Part shown: positions 19,660-28,211 of the stretch, piece after piece
Layout: each line of letters starts with the position of its first letter
How positions within the stretch are numbered: the first letter of the stretch is position 1
From: Bacteroidota bacterium
GTDB lineage: Bacteria; Bacteroidota; Bacteroidia; Chitinophagales; Chitinophagaceae
Assembly: GCA_018267725.1 (NCBI GenBank)
Contig: JAFDXY010000006.1
Location: 16,015 to 80,014 of the forward strand
DNA length: 64,000 nucleotides
Direction: 5' to 3'
The notes under the pieces: generated by a model
What the model was told of the DNA's origin: nothing
The model's database searches: none
What the model saw: the letters and a program-made list of their open reading frames with translations, nothing else
Position numbers and translations under genes: made by a program

Positions 19660-20886
19660 TTACTGCGTTGGTATTTGGCTGTATTTAACCGATATAAATG
19701 TAATTGTACCATAATTATTTGCTTCGTAAAGAATGCCAATATGATCATTTGGTAAGGCTACAATATCTGAATAAGCTGCAGCACCGTTATCGGCAACGTA
19801 GGCTTGTGTCCAAGTTTTGCCATTAGTAAAGCTTTGCCTTAATCCTAACATTGCTCTTTGAAAACTGGGACTTACAGGATTACAAAACAATAAAACTTTA
19901 TTTCCAACAGCAGTTGTGTAATTTAACATAGAGCCTTCACAAACAGGATCTATTAAATACGAATTCCATGAAGTAAGCCAATTTGTGGTATTATTTAAAT
20001 TGCCAATAGTATCATAAGAAAGAATACGTTGTTTTGCAGGATCATATTGATCTCTTGAATTTAATAAAACACCTCCTCCGGGTAATTCTGCTGCAGTAGT
20101 TTCATCTGATTGCAAAAGAACATCGGGCGATAATTTAAAACTTGCTCCATGATCATCAGTATAAAAAGCGGCAGCATAATTTGTTTTGTTAGAAAAAATT
20201 CCATGATTAATTGGAACAACTAATCTTCCTGCATGAGCTCCTTGCGTCATTTGCAATGCATGCCCCGGTCCGGTTGCATAAGCTGTCCATTGCATAGGAT
20301 CGGTATATGCAGGATTAAATGTTGGTTGATAAGGATGACTTACTTGCAACGTAATATTTACGGGACTTGACCAAGTAATGCCATTGTCTACACTTGTTAC
20401 ATACAACACTTCTCTAACACCATTTAAGTTGGTAACATTTGCTTGTGTGTTATTTCCAATACAATAAAAAAGGAATATTCTTCCTTGCGGGTAGCGAGAG
20501 TCGTACATATCTACCACAGGCGTTGGGTTGCCTGCTTGCAAACTTCCGTTCTGAGCAACTATTTGCGGAGTACTCCAATGTTTTCCATTATCAGTACTTC
20601 TGCTTAGTAAAATTTTTATATTACCAAAATCTGCAGAACCGTTCACTCTTCCTTCTACAAATGCCAACAAACTTCCATCTGATGCTTTTATTATTGCAGG
20701 TATTCTATAAGAACCATAGCCACCTAACCCAGAACTAACAAGTGTTGAAGAAAATAATAATGTATCTACTGGCGGTGTGGGCGTAGGAGTTGGCGTTGGA
20801 GAAGATGTATCATTATTTTTTGAACAAGAAATAATTGTTGTTACAACCATAATAGAAACCAGTAACTTAAAGCTGCGAGCTAACAT
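19660..20886 (-). CDS. Exo-alpha-sialidase-like BNR-repeat lipoprotein (GH33)
   Basis: A 408-residue lipoprotein with lipobox IISC near residue 21, a flexible Thr-Pro linker (about 30-40) and a six-bladed propeller. It has YRIP, equivalent to the sialidase FRIP arginine motif, and Asp-boxes such as STDNGKHW, SVDNGITW and a degenerate SFTNGKTW. GH33 enzymes release terminal sialic acids. The catalytic Tyr/Glu pair cannot be assigned with certainty by eye. It stands alone: no sialate lyase, transporter or SusCD pair is nearby, so a scavenging role is inference. Confidence 0.8.
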   Translation of the reverse strand: MLARSFKLLVSIMVVTTIISCSKNNDTSSPTPTPTPTPPVDTLLFSSTLVSSGLGGYGSYRIPAIIKASDGSLLAFVEGRVNGSADFGNIKILLSRSTDNGKHWSTPQIVAQNGSLQAGNPTPVVDMYDSRYPQGRIFLFYCIGNNTQANVTNLNGVREVLYVTSVDNGITWSSPVNITLQVSHPYQPTFNPAYTDPMQWTAYATGPGHALQMTQGAHAGRLVVPINHGIFSNKTNYAAAFYTDDHGASFKLSPDVLLQSDETTAAELPGGGVLLNSRDQYDPAKQRILSYDTIGNLNNTTNWLTSWNSYLIDPVCEGSMLNYTTAVGNKVLLFCNPVSPSFQRAMLGLRQSFTNGKTWTQAYVADNGAAAYSDIVALPNDHIGILYEANNYGTITFISVKYSQIPTQ

Positions 20887-21004
20887 ATTAATAATAATTT
20901 AAATAAACTATATTCTTTAAAGTTTCAACAGTATAATTATGCAGCAAAATTATTTTGAATGTTGGTATATTAATGCTTAAAAGATGATTAAAATATTATT
21001 TACA

Positions 21005-21883
21005 CTACACAAATATTTCTCCTGCAATTTTTAAGCTCTCGACCAATGCTTCTTCATTAATGCGGGAATGTATTTTCTTCTCTTTAAAATAATTAATCAT
21101 TAATTCTGTATTCATATTTCCAACTAAATCATCTTGTGCCATTGGGCAACCGCCAATACCTTTCAATGCACCGTCAAACCTTGTGCAGCCTGCATTTACG
21201 ACAGCTTGTAATTTTTCTTCCCAATTATTTTTTGTTGAATGAAGATGCACGCCAAAAGTTACAGCAGTATATTTTGGAATTAAAGTTTGTAATGCAAAAC
21301 TTATTTGTTGCGGAGTGGCAACACCTACCGTATCTGCCAATGAAATAATTTTAATATTTCTTTTTGCCATTTCATTTGCCCAATACAATAAAATTTCTTC
21401 GTTATAAACATCTCCATAAGGATTACCAAAACCCATGCTTAAATAAATAACCAATTGTTTGTTATGTTTTAAACACAACGCTTGAATTTCTTCTACACGT
21501 AACAAACTTTCTTCAATGGTTGAATTGGTGTTTCTTAATTGAAAGGTTGATGAAACTGAAAAAGGAAAACCCAAATAAGTAATTTCATCATACACAACAG
21601 CTTCTGCTGCACCGCGAGTATTGGCAACAATTGCTAATAATTTAGTATCTGTACTCGCCACTTCTAATTTTGTAATTACTTGTTTTGTATCTGCCATTTG
21701 TGGTATGGCTTTTGGCGAAACAAAACTTCCAAAATCTATTGTATCAAATCCTACTTTAAGTAAAGAATTAATATATTTTATTTTATTTTCAGTTGAGATG
21801 AAATGTTTCCAACCTTGCATAGCATCTCTCGGGCACTCAACCAAGTGAATAGGAGGTGATGAATGGTGAATAGATTTTTCCAT
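21005..21883 (-). CDS. mvaB: Hydroxymethylglutaryl-CoA lyase
   Basis: A 292-residue TIM-barrel enzyme. It shows VECPRDAMQGW near the N-terminus (metal and substrate binding Arg-Asp), SLADTVGVA, the metal-binding GVHLHSTKNN, and the loop GALKGIGGCPMAQDDLVGN holding the catalytic Cys. It cleaves HMG-CoA to acetoacetate and acetyl-CoA in leucine breakdown or ketone metabolism. It overlaps rlmB by one base, so the two are probably co-transcribed, although their functions are unrelated. Confidence 0.9.
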   Translation of the reverse strand: MEKSIHHSSPPIHLVECPRDAMQGWKHFISTENKIKYINSLLKVGFDTIDFGSFVSPKAIPQMADTKQVITKLEVASTDTKLLAIVANTRGAAEAVVYDEITYLGFPFSVSSTFQLRNTNSTIEESLLRVEEIQALCLKHNKQLVIYLSMGFGNPYGDVYNEEILLYWANEMAKRNIKIISLADTVGVATPQQISFALQTLIPKYTAVTFGVHLHSTKNNWEEKLQAVVNAGCTRFDGALKGIGGCPMAQDDLVGNMNTELMINYFKEKKIHSRINEEALVESLKIAGEIFV

Positions 21884-22617
21884 TAGCTTCTTTGTTTCAT
21901 TGCTTCATACAAAATCATTCCTGTGGCAACAGATACATTTAAACTTTCAAAATTTTTATGCATAGGAATAGAAAATTTTTCATCACAAATTTTCATTAAT
22001 GCAGGGTAAACACCTTTCTCCTCTCCTCCCATAATTATTGCACAGGGTTCTGTAAAATTTATGTTGAATAGTTTTTTGGTAGCCGTCATTTCACTTGCAT
22101 AAACTTTAATTCCGTTTAAATGCAATTCATCAACTGTTTTCATTAAACTGTTTACTCTACATATATTAATTTGTTCTAATGCACCTGCACTACTTTTCAT
22201 AGCATCTTCATTTAGTGCACCAACACCTTTATCGGGAATTATAATTGTCTGAGCACCGCAACATAAAGCTGTGCGTGCAATAGCACCAATATTTCTAACA
22301 TCGGTAATTCCATCTAATAAAATAAACAATGGCACTTCGCCTTTGCTTACAACAAAATCTATAACCTCTTGTACATTTAAATAATTAACCAATGCAGTAA
22401 ATGCAACAACACCTTGATGATTGGTTTTAGTGAGCGAGTTTAATTTTTCAACAGGTACAAATTGAATAGGAATATGTTTGGTTTTTGCAAACAATCTTAT
22501 ATCATTAATAATTTCTCCGCTACTGTTTTTTTGCAGTAAAATTTTATCAATTTGTTTGTCGCTTTTTAATGCTTCCATTAATGGTTGGCGACCTATGATT
22601 AAATTATTCTTAGGCAT
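21883..22617 (-). CDS. rlmB: 23S rRNA 2'-O-methyltransferase RlmB (TrmH/SpoU family)
   Basis: A 244-residue SPOUT methyltransferase. The N-terminal part (IIGRQPLMEALKS) is the L30e-like substrate-binding domain. The catalytic domain carries LLDGITDVRNIGAIARTA, IIMGGEEKGV and the knot motif IPMHKNFESLNVSVA. RlmB methylates G2251 in the P-loop of 23S rRNA. Other TrmH-family targets are possible. It is followed at one-base overlap by the HMG-CoA lyase gene and preceded by a NUDIX gene eight bases away. Confidence 0.88.
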   Translation of the reverse strand: MPKNNLIIGRQPLMEALKSDKQIDKILLQKNSSGEIINDIRLFAKTKHIPIQFVPVEKLNSLTKTNHQGVVAFTALVNYLNVQEVIDFVVSKGEVPLFILLDGITDVRNIGAIARTALCCGAQTIIIPDKGVGALNEDAMKSSAGALEQINICRVNSLMKTVDELHLNGIKVYASEMTATKKLFNINFTEPCAIIMGGEEKGVYPALMKICDEKFSIPMHKNFESLNVSVATGMILYEAMKQRS

Positions 22618-22625
22618 TTTATTTT

Positions 22626-23189
22626 TTAGAATTGCAACTTGTTTTGCAAAAGTAACAATTGTGTTTTTTGTAAAGCCATTACTGCTACGGCATCTGTAAT
22701 AGTTCCATTATTTACCATATCAAATGCTTGTTGTAATGAAACTTTTTTTACTATTAATTGTTCTGTTTCTTCGGGTTCTGCTTTATGTTGTGTTAAACCT
22801 GTTGCCAAATAATAAATAGCTTTTTCATCACTCACAGAATTTGATAAAAAACTTTCGCCCAACAATTGCCAGTTACTTGCTTTTAAACCTGTTTCTTCTA
22901 ATAACTCTCTTTTAGCTGCGTTTAAAGGCTCTTCATTAAACGGGCATCCGCCTTCAGGAATTTCCCAACTATATTGATTTATTGTGAAACGAAACTGGCC
23001 AACTAAATATGTATTCTTATCATCATCAACCGCAACAATACCAATGGCTATACCTTTAAAATGTACTTTACCATAAACTCCTTCTCCTCCAGACGGATTG
23101 ATAACATTGTAATGTGTTAATGAAATCCACTTGTTATCATATATTAATTTTTCATCAATAATTTCCCAGGGATTATTTTCTTCGTTCAT
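22626..23189 (-). CDS. NUDIX hydrolase, ADP-ribose pyrophosphatase type
   Basis: A 187-residue enzyme with a complete Nudix box (GGCPFNEEPLNAAKREL, then LEETG), which binds Mg2+ for pyrophosphate bond cleavage. The overall layout (N-terminal strand WEIIDEKLIYDNKWISL, then VGQFRFTINQYSWEIPEGG) is that of ADP-sugar pyrophosphatases. Start taken at the ATG for MNEENN; a TTG three codons upstream is less likely. It lies in a tight minus-strand run (ftsE, NUDIX, rlmB, HMG-CoA lyase). Confidence 0.85.
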   Translation of the reverse strand: MNEENNPWEIIDEKLIYDNKWISLTHYNVINPSGGEGVYGKVHFKGIAIGIVAVDDDKNTYLVGQFRFTINQYSWEIPEGGCPFNEEPLNAAKRELLEETGLKASNWQLLGESFLSNSVSDEKAIYYLATGLTQHKAEPEETEQLIVKKVSLQQAFDMVNNGTITDAVAVMALQKTQLLLLQNKLQF

Positions 23190-23215
23190 GTTTTGCAAGT
23201 GCTAAATAAATTTTG

Positions 23216-23917
23216 CTAAAAGTTATTTTCTGTTTCTGTAACAACAGCACTATCTACTACTTTGCCTAATTCTGTTTTTAACATACGACTTGGGTAGCGG
23301 TTAATTACAATAAAATCGTGTGTAGCCATTAAAACAGTTGTTTGATAATCTTTTGAAATTTGAAATAGTAATTGCATAATTTCATCGCTTGTTTCGGGAT
23401 CTAAATTTCCTGTTGGCTCATCGGCCAGTATAAGTTTAGGAGAATTTAATAAAGCTCGGGCAATATCTACACGTTGCTGTTCGCCGCCACTCATTTCAAA
23501 AGGCATTTTAAAGCCTTTGCTGCGTAAGCCAACTTTATCTAATACATCATTAATTTTTTCTTCTATTAATTTTTCGTCTTTCCAGCCTGTTGCTTTTAAT
23601 ACAAATTTTAAATTTTCATATACATTTCTATCGGTTAGTAATTGAAAATCTTGAAACACAACTCCTAAATTTCTTCTTAAAAAAGGTACTTTCTTCCAAT
23701 CCATTTGTTTTAAATCAAACCCTACAACATTTCCATTGCCTTCGGTAAGTCTTAATTCGCCGTATAAAGTTTTTAATAAACTACTTTTTCCGGTTCCCGT
23801 TTTTCCAACCAAATACACAAACTCACCTTTATTTATTGTAAAGTTTACATTTTGTAAAATTAAATTTCCGCCTTGGTATATATTGGCATTATGAATTGAT
23901 ACAACTGATTCTGACAT
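23216..23917 (-). CDS. ftsE: Cell-division ABC ATPase FtsE
   Basis: A 233-residue ATPase with Walker [10 protein letters not shown] (38-46), signature SGGEQQR (143-149) and Walker B ILADEP (163-168). The length and the FtsE-like stretch ([21 protein letters not shown]; later [17 protein letters not shown]) distinguish it from general lipoprotein exporters. FtsE pairs with FtsX to activate septal peptidoglycan hydrolases at the divisome. No ftsX neighbour is seen in this window. Confidence 0.85.
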   Translation of the reverse strand: MSESVVSIHNANIYQGGNLILQNVNFTINKGEFVYLVGKTGTGKSSLLKTLYGELRLTEGNGNVVGFDLKQMDWKKVPFLRRNLGVVFQDFQLLTDRNVYENLKFVLKATGWKDEKLIEEKINDVLDKVGLRSKGFKMPFEMSGGEQQRVDIARALLNSPKLILADEPTGNLDPETSDEIMQLLFQISKDYQTTVLMATHDFIVINRYPSRMLKTELGKVVDSAVVTETENNF

Positions 23918-23957
23918 ATTTATTTTTTCTGTTTGAATAAAAATACAACAACATTTT

Positions 23958-25127
23958 TTAATATACTACTTCTCCAAAATTTCCTTTTAAAATTAACTGT
24001 TTGTTTATTGATGGCTCTACCCTGCCAACTATTTGTGCATGAATATTAAATTGTTTGGCAACAGTAATCATTTTTTCGGCTGCAGTATGATTGGTAAAAA
24101 TTTCTAATCTATGCCCCATGTTAAATACTTGATACATTTCTTTAGCATCTGCACCACTGTTTTGTTGTATTAAATTAAAAATGGGTGGCACTTCAAATAA
24201 ATTATCTTTTATAACTTTCAAAGGTTTGGGTAAATATTTCATACATTTTGTTTGCCCGCCGCCGCTGCAATGTATAACCCCATTTATATCATTAAAATAT
24301 TCTTCTAATAATATTTTTAATAACGGAGCATAAGTACGTGTTGGAGATAATAATAGTTTACCTATTTCATACTCTTTATCTTGCACTTTGTATTTATCTT
24401 CTATTTTATTTTTTCCTATATAAACAACTTTGCTATTTAATAATGGTTCAAATGTTTCAGGATATTTTTTTGCATAATATTTACTTAACACATCGTGCCT
24501 TGCACTGGTTAAGCCGTTGCTTCCTAAGCCGCTATTGTATTCGTTTTCGTAAGTTGTTTGTCCGCTACTTGCAAAACCAACAATAACATTACCTGCATCA
24601 ATTTTATTATTGGTAACTAATTTATTTTTTTTCCAACGTGCTGTTAGTGTTCCGTTTACGGCAATAGTTCTTACCACATCTCCAACATCAGCAGTTTCTC
24701 CTCCTAAATAATTAATATTTATTCCATATTCTTTAAGGCTGTTAAAAAAAATTTGTGTTCCTTCTATTACTTCTTTAATAACTTCTCCGGTAATTATTTT
24801 TTTATTTCTATCAATTGTAGAAGAAAATAAAAAATTATCATACACACCTACGCATAACAAATCATCTAAATTCATAGCTACTGCATCTTGTGCAATACCA
24901 CGCCAAACACTTGTATCTCCGGTTTCTTTCCAATACAAATAAGCTAAAATACTTTTAGTACCAGCACCATCGGCATGAGAAATGTTTACATAATTATCAT
25001 CTCCACCTAAAAAATCGGGATACATTTTACAAAAAGCATGCTCATATAAACCTGCATCTAAATTTTTAATAGCATTATGCACTTCTTCTTTTTGTGCAGA
25101 TACCCCACGTTGTGCGTATAAAGACAT
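23958..25127 (-). CDS. purM: Phosphoribosylformylglycinamidine cyclo-ligase (AIR synthase)
   Basis: A 389-residue PurM-type protein. It shows the substrate/ATP-binding SHADGAGTKS, AQDAVAMNLDDLLCVG, GGETADVGDV and the C-terminal CSGGGQTKCMKYL. It converts FGAM to AIR in purine synthesis. The form is the longer Bacteroidota version and diverges from the E. coli enzyme at the N-terminus (MSLYAQRGVSAQKEEVHNAI). It is transcribed divergently from ribF with about 97 bases between start codons; no riboswitch is visible there. Confidence 0.88.
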   Translation of the reverse strand: MSLYAQRGVSAQKEEVHNAIKNLDAGLYEHAFCKMYPDFLGGDDNYVNISHADGAGTKSILAYLYWKETGDTSVWRGIAQDAVAMNLDDLLCVGVYDNFLFSSTIDRNKKIITGEVIKEVIEGTQIFFNSLKEYGININYLGGETADVGDVVRTIAVNGTLTARWKKNKLVTNNKIDAGNVIVGFASSGQTTYENEYNSGLGSNGLTSARHDVLSKYYAKKYPETFEPLLNSKVVYIGKNKIEDKYKVQDKEYEIGKLLLSPTRTYAPLLKILLEEYFNDINGVIHCSGGGQTKCMKYLPKPLKVIKDNLFEVPPIFNLIQQNSGADAKEMYQVFNMGHRLEIFTNHTAAEKMITVAKQFNIHAQIVGRVEPSINKQLILKGNFGEVVY

Positions 25128-25224
25128 TTGATATGCAATTTTGATATACGATGTAAGAATTACAAAAATAGCTTTCTGTTTATTATTGCCTCTTCACTAT
25201 TTGGCATTTCTTATTTTTGTTAGC

Positions 25225-26235
25225 ATGAATGTGTATAAAGATTTAACAACCTTATCAAAATTTAATAAAGCCGTAGTTACTATTGGCACTTTTGATGGTG
25301 TGCATTTGGGGCATCAAGAAATTATTAAACAAATAAAACAAGAAGCCGAAATAATTGGCGGAGAAACAGTAATTGTAACCTTTCACCCACATCCAAGAAA
25401 TATTGTTGGCGATACAAGTGGTGTAAAATTGCTTACTACATTAAATGAAAAAATTGTTTTATTAGAGCAACAAGGCATTGATAATTTAGTAATTGTAAAC
25501 TTTAATGATGCCTTTGCAAAACTTACTGCCGAAGAATATGTGAAAGATTTTTTATATACCAAACTCAACCCGCATACATTAATTATTGGTTACGACCATA
25601 AATTTGGGAAAGATAGAACGGGCGATTACCACATGCTTGAAATATTTGGTAAAGCATTAAATTTTTGCGTGAAAGAAATTCATCAGCATATAATTAATAC
25701 TGTTACTGTAAGCTCTACCGAAATAAGAAAAGCTTTGTTACATAGCAATATTACTGTTGCCAATAAATTATTAGGATATAATTATTTTTTTGAAGGAACG
25801 GTAATTAAAGGAGATCAATTAGGCAGAACCATTGGCTACCCAACAGCCAATTTGCAATTAACCAACGAAGAAAAATTAGTACCCGGCGATGGTGTATATG
25901 CTGTAAAAGTTAGCAGACTACAGGCTACAAAACAAACTATTAATGAAGTACAAAGTACAGAATACCAAGTACAAAATGAATCAAAATTCTTACCTCGTAC
26001 TTCTAACTTAACAGTTTTAAATGGTATGATGTATATAGGCAGCCGCCCCGTTGTAAATGGTAAACGCAGAGTAATTGAAATAAATATTTTTAATTTTGAT
26101 GAAGATATTTATGGCGAAGTTTTACATGTTTCTATTTTACAATACACCAGAGGTGATATGCCTTTTACCGGTTTAGAAACATTAAAACAACAATTGTCAA
26201 AAGATAAAGAAATCATTACTAATTTATTACAATAA
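25225..26235 (+). CDS. ribF: Bifunctional riboflavin kinase / FAD synthetase
   Basis: About 336 residues. The FMN adenylyltransferase domain has GTFDGVHLGH (21-30) and the later STEIRKALL. The riboflavin kinase domain has GRTIGYPTANL and IEINIFNFDEDIYG. Together they make FMN and FAD from riboflavin. I use the ATG at 25225; upstream in-frame codons precede the conserved start. The kinase domain contains about 33 extra residues between VPGDGVYAVKVSR and VLNGMMYIG, where relatives have a short loop; the DNA there is a GTAC-rich repeat (25915-26015). A strong terminator follows. Confidence 0.93.
   Translation: MNVYKDLTTLSKFNKAVVTIGTFDGVHLGHQEIIKQIKQEAEIIGGETVIVTFHPHPRNIVGDTSGVKLLTTLNEKIVLLEQQGIDNLVIVNFNDAFAKLTAEEYVKDFLYTKLNPHTLIIGYDHKFGKDRTGDYHMLEIFGKALNFCVKEIHQHIINTVTVSSTEIRKALLHSNITVANKLLGYNYFFEGTVIKGDQLGRTIGYPTANLQLTNEEKLVPGDGVYAVKVSRLQATKQTINEVQSTEYQVQNESKFLPRTSNLTVLNGMMYIGSRPVVNGKRRVIEINIFNFDEDIYGEVLHVSILQYTRGDMPFTGLETLKQQLSKDKEIITNLLQ
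25915..26015 (+). repeat. GTAC-rich repeat inserted in frame in ribF
   Basis: The tetramer GTAC occurs at 25948, 25955, 25969 and 25997. The first three are in AAGTAC context and the last is in the inverse context CGTACTT, so the ends can pair. The segment encodes an Asn/Gln/Ser-rich stretch absent from the usual RibF loop. Both features fit a small mobile palindromic element that has become coding sequence. The exact ends are uncertain by 10-15 bases. Confidence 0.55.
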
Positions 26236-26236
26236 A

Positions 26237-26262
26237 AAAGCCTTTGAACAATCAAAGGCTTT
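26237..26262. terminator. Bidirectional hairpin terminator after ribF
   Basis: A perfect 11-base stem AAAGCCTTTGA / TCAAAGGCTTT with a four-base loop starts two bases after the ribF stop. T-rich sequence follows on plus and an A-rich stretch precedes it, so it can end both ribF and the minus-strand tRNA-Pro transcript. Confidence 0.85.
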
Positions 26263-26274
26263 AGTTTTAACAAG

Positions 26275-26348
26275 TCGGGTGGACTGGATTCGAACCAGCG
26301 ACCCCTTGCACCCCATACAAGTACGCTACCGGGCTGCGCCACCACCCG
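26275..26348 (-). tRNA. tRNA-Pro (anticodon GGG)
   Basis: Read on the minus strand, 74 bases fold into a standard cloverleaf. The acceptor stem is CGGGTGG / CCACCCG, the D stem GCGC / GCGT, the anticodon stem CTTGT / GCAAG with loop ATGGGGT, and the T arm GCTGG TTCGAAT CCAGT (last pair G-T). The anticodon is GGG, so it reads CCC and CCU proline codons. CCA is not encoded. It lies between ribF and the dihydroorotase-like gene and is antisense to both. Confidence 0.93.
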
Positions 26349-26443
26349 AACTTCCTTTTAAAACATTTTTAATTCAAAAGGTTGGCAAATATAAGTGCAA
26401 AAGAAATTTTACAAGTATATTGCACAAAATTTTACTCCTTACA

Positions 26444-27706
26444 ATGAAGATATTGCTCAGCAAGGTTTTTATTGCCGATGAAACTTCTCCTTACCATCAA
26501 TCAGTTCAAGATATTTTTATTGAAAACGGCATTATAAAAAATATTTCTTCCAACATAAATGAAGATGCAGATGAAATTATTTCGGGAGAAGATTTAATTG
26601 TTACACAAGGTTGGGTTGATATATTTTCTCATTTCAACGAACCCGGTTTTGAATATAAAGAAACTATTGAAACAGGCTCGCAAAGTGCAGCTGCAGGCGG
26701 GTTTACTAATGTTTTTCTTCTTCCAAACACAAATCCCACAATAAGTACTAAAGCACAAATTGAGTTTATAAAAAATAAAAACAACAACAATATTGTAAAC
26801 GTTTTACCAATTGGTGCCGTAACAAAAAATATTGAAGGAAAAGATTTAGCAGAAATGTATGATATGCACAATAGCGGTGCCATTGCATTTTCTGATGGGT
26901 TATTACCTGTGCAAACTTCGGGCTTACTGTTAAAAGCATTACAATACATAAAAACTTTTAACGGCATCATTATTCAAATGCCCATTGATAAAAGTATTGC
27001 TACACATGGTTTAATGAATGAGGGAATTACTTCAACACAAATAGGTCTTGCCGGTATTCCTGCAATAGCCGAAGAAATAATTATTAAAAGAGATATTGAT
27101 TTATTGAACTACACAAACAGTAAACTGCATATTACAGGAGTTAGCACTGCAAAAAGTATTGAGTTAATTACTGAAGCTAAAAAACAAGGTTTACAAATTA
27201 CATGTAGTGTTACACCTTATCATCTATTTTTTTGCGATGAAGATTTAAAAGATTATGATACTAATTTAAAAGTTAATCCACCATTACGCACCAAACAAGA
27301 TATGCTTGCATTAAGAGAAGCAGTTATTGATGGAAAGGTTGATTGTATTGCATCACACCACTTTCCGCAAGATATTGATAATAAAGTTTGCGAGTTTGAT
27401 GCAGCAAAAAACGGAATGATTGGTTTGCAAACTTCTTTTAATGTTGTAAATGAAGTTTTACCTAAACTAACTGCACAAAAGGTTTCAAACATTTTTTCAT
27501 TAAATGCAAGAAAAATTTTTAGTTTAAATAATGCAAGTATCAACATAAATACAAAAGCAGATATTACTGTATTTACAAAAAATGGAGAAAGTGTTTTAAC
27601 TAAAGAAAATAATAAAAGTAAATCTTTCAATTCGCCTTTTTTCAATCAAACATTAAAAGGAAAAATTGTAGCGGTGCTAAACAATAATACATTTAAAAAA
27701 TTATAA
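26444..27706 (+). CDS. Dihydroorotase-like protein with degenerate active site (PyrC')
   Basis: A 420-residue amidohydrolase closest to type I dihydroorotase (EPGFEYKETIETG, LPNTNP, KVNPPLR, GMIGLQTSF). Several key positions are changed. The first metal motif HxH reads FSH (61-63), TPHHL reads TPYHL (257-261), and the catalytic TDHAPH block reads ASHHFPQ (303-309). It is therefore probably a non-catalytic pseudo-dihydroorotase, such as those that support aspartate transcarbamoylase. Start taken at the ATG 26444; an upstream extension would run through the tRNA gene. It overlaps the DUF4199 gene by one base. Confidence 0.8.
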   Translation: MKILLSKVFIADETSPYHQSVQDIFIENGIIKNISSNINEDADEIISGEDLIVTQGWVDIFSHFNEPGFEYKETIETGSQSAAAGGFTNVFLLPNTNPTISTKAQIEFIKNKNNNNIVNVLPIGAVTKNIEGKDLAEMYDMHNSGAIAFSDGLLPVQTSGLLLKALQYIKTFNGIIIQMPIDKSIATHGLMNEGITSTQIGLAGIPAIAEEIIIKRDIDLLNYTNSKLHITGVSTAKSIELITEAKKQGLQITCSVTPYHLFFCDEDLKDYDTNLKVNPPLRTKQDMLALREAVIDGKVDCIASHHFPQDIDNKVCEFDAAKNGMIGLQTSFNVVNEVLPKLTAQKVSNIFSLNARKIFSLNNASININTKADITVFTKNGESVLTKENNKSKSFNSPFFNQTLKGKIVAVLNNNTFKKL

Positions 27707-28209
27707 TGAGTAAAAATATAAACACGGGTATTAAATTTGGTTTAGGCATTGGTTTATTATATGTAGTTTTACTTTTTTTGCGTTGGGGTAATGCTGCAAA
27801 ACCCTTTAATATTGGCATTATTGCTATTGCATCGTATTTATTAATTATAGGAATATTATTCTGGGAAGCAACGCTTCTTAAAAAAAAGAATGGTGGTTTT
27901 ATAAGTATGAAACAATTATTTCAAACATTATTTATTACCGTTTTAATATTCGAGTTGTTTTATACAATTTATAATTTCATTCATTTTAAATATATTGACC
28001 CAAATATTATAGCAAAAATGCAAGCAGGTGCAGCAGAAGCACATAAAAATAACCCCAATACTACCATTGCTAATTACAGTATTTTAATGCAACAATATAC
28101 ACAACCGTTAAAAATATTGCAATCATACATTTCAAGTATTGCAGTATCGGGTTCTATTGCAGCATTAATTGCATTTATTATGAAAAAAAATACTACTGTT
28201 GCTAATTAA
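27706..28209 (+). CDS. DUF4199 family membrane protein
   Basis: A 167-residue protein with about four membrane segments (residues 10-26, 36-54, 70-90, 138-158) and a short loop carrying KKKNGGFISMKQLFQ, typical of DUF4199. The function of the family is unknown. In many Bacteroidota it lies between a dihydroorotase homologue and a GT2 glycosyltransferase, exactly as here, with overlapping or near-overlapping ends. This suggests one transcript and perhaps a role in envelope glycosylation. Confidence 0.75.
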   Translation: MSKNINTGIKFGLGIGLLYVVLLFLRWGNAAKPFNIGIIAIASYLLIIGILFWEATLLKKKNGGFISMKQLFQTLFITVLIFELFYTIYNFIHFKYIDPNIIAKMQAGAAEAHKNNPNTTIANYSILMQQYTQPLKILQSYISSIAVSGSIAALIAFIMKKNTTVAN

Positions 28210-28211
28210 TT

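Noticed and set aside
20760..20800. Thr-Pro repeat in the sialidase gene as a mobile repeat
   Set aside because: It encodes an ordinary lipoprotein linker and stays in frame; simple coding repetition explains it.
25141..25224. N-terminal extension of ribF
   Set aside because: It is hydrophobic and non-conserved; RibF normally starts shortly before GTFDGVHLGH, matching the ATG at 25225.
25128..25224. FMN riboswitch upstream of ribF
   Set aside because: Fewer than 100 bases separate divergent purM and ribF and none of the conserved FMN-aptamer words are present.
26279..26443. N-terminal extension of the dihydroorotase-like gene
   Set aside because: The frame runs through the tRNA-Pro gene on the other strand; the ATG at 26444 begins the conserved protein.
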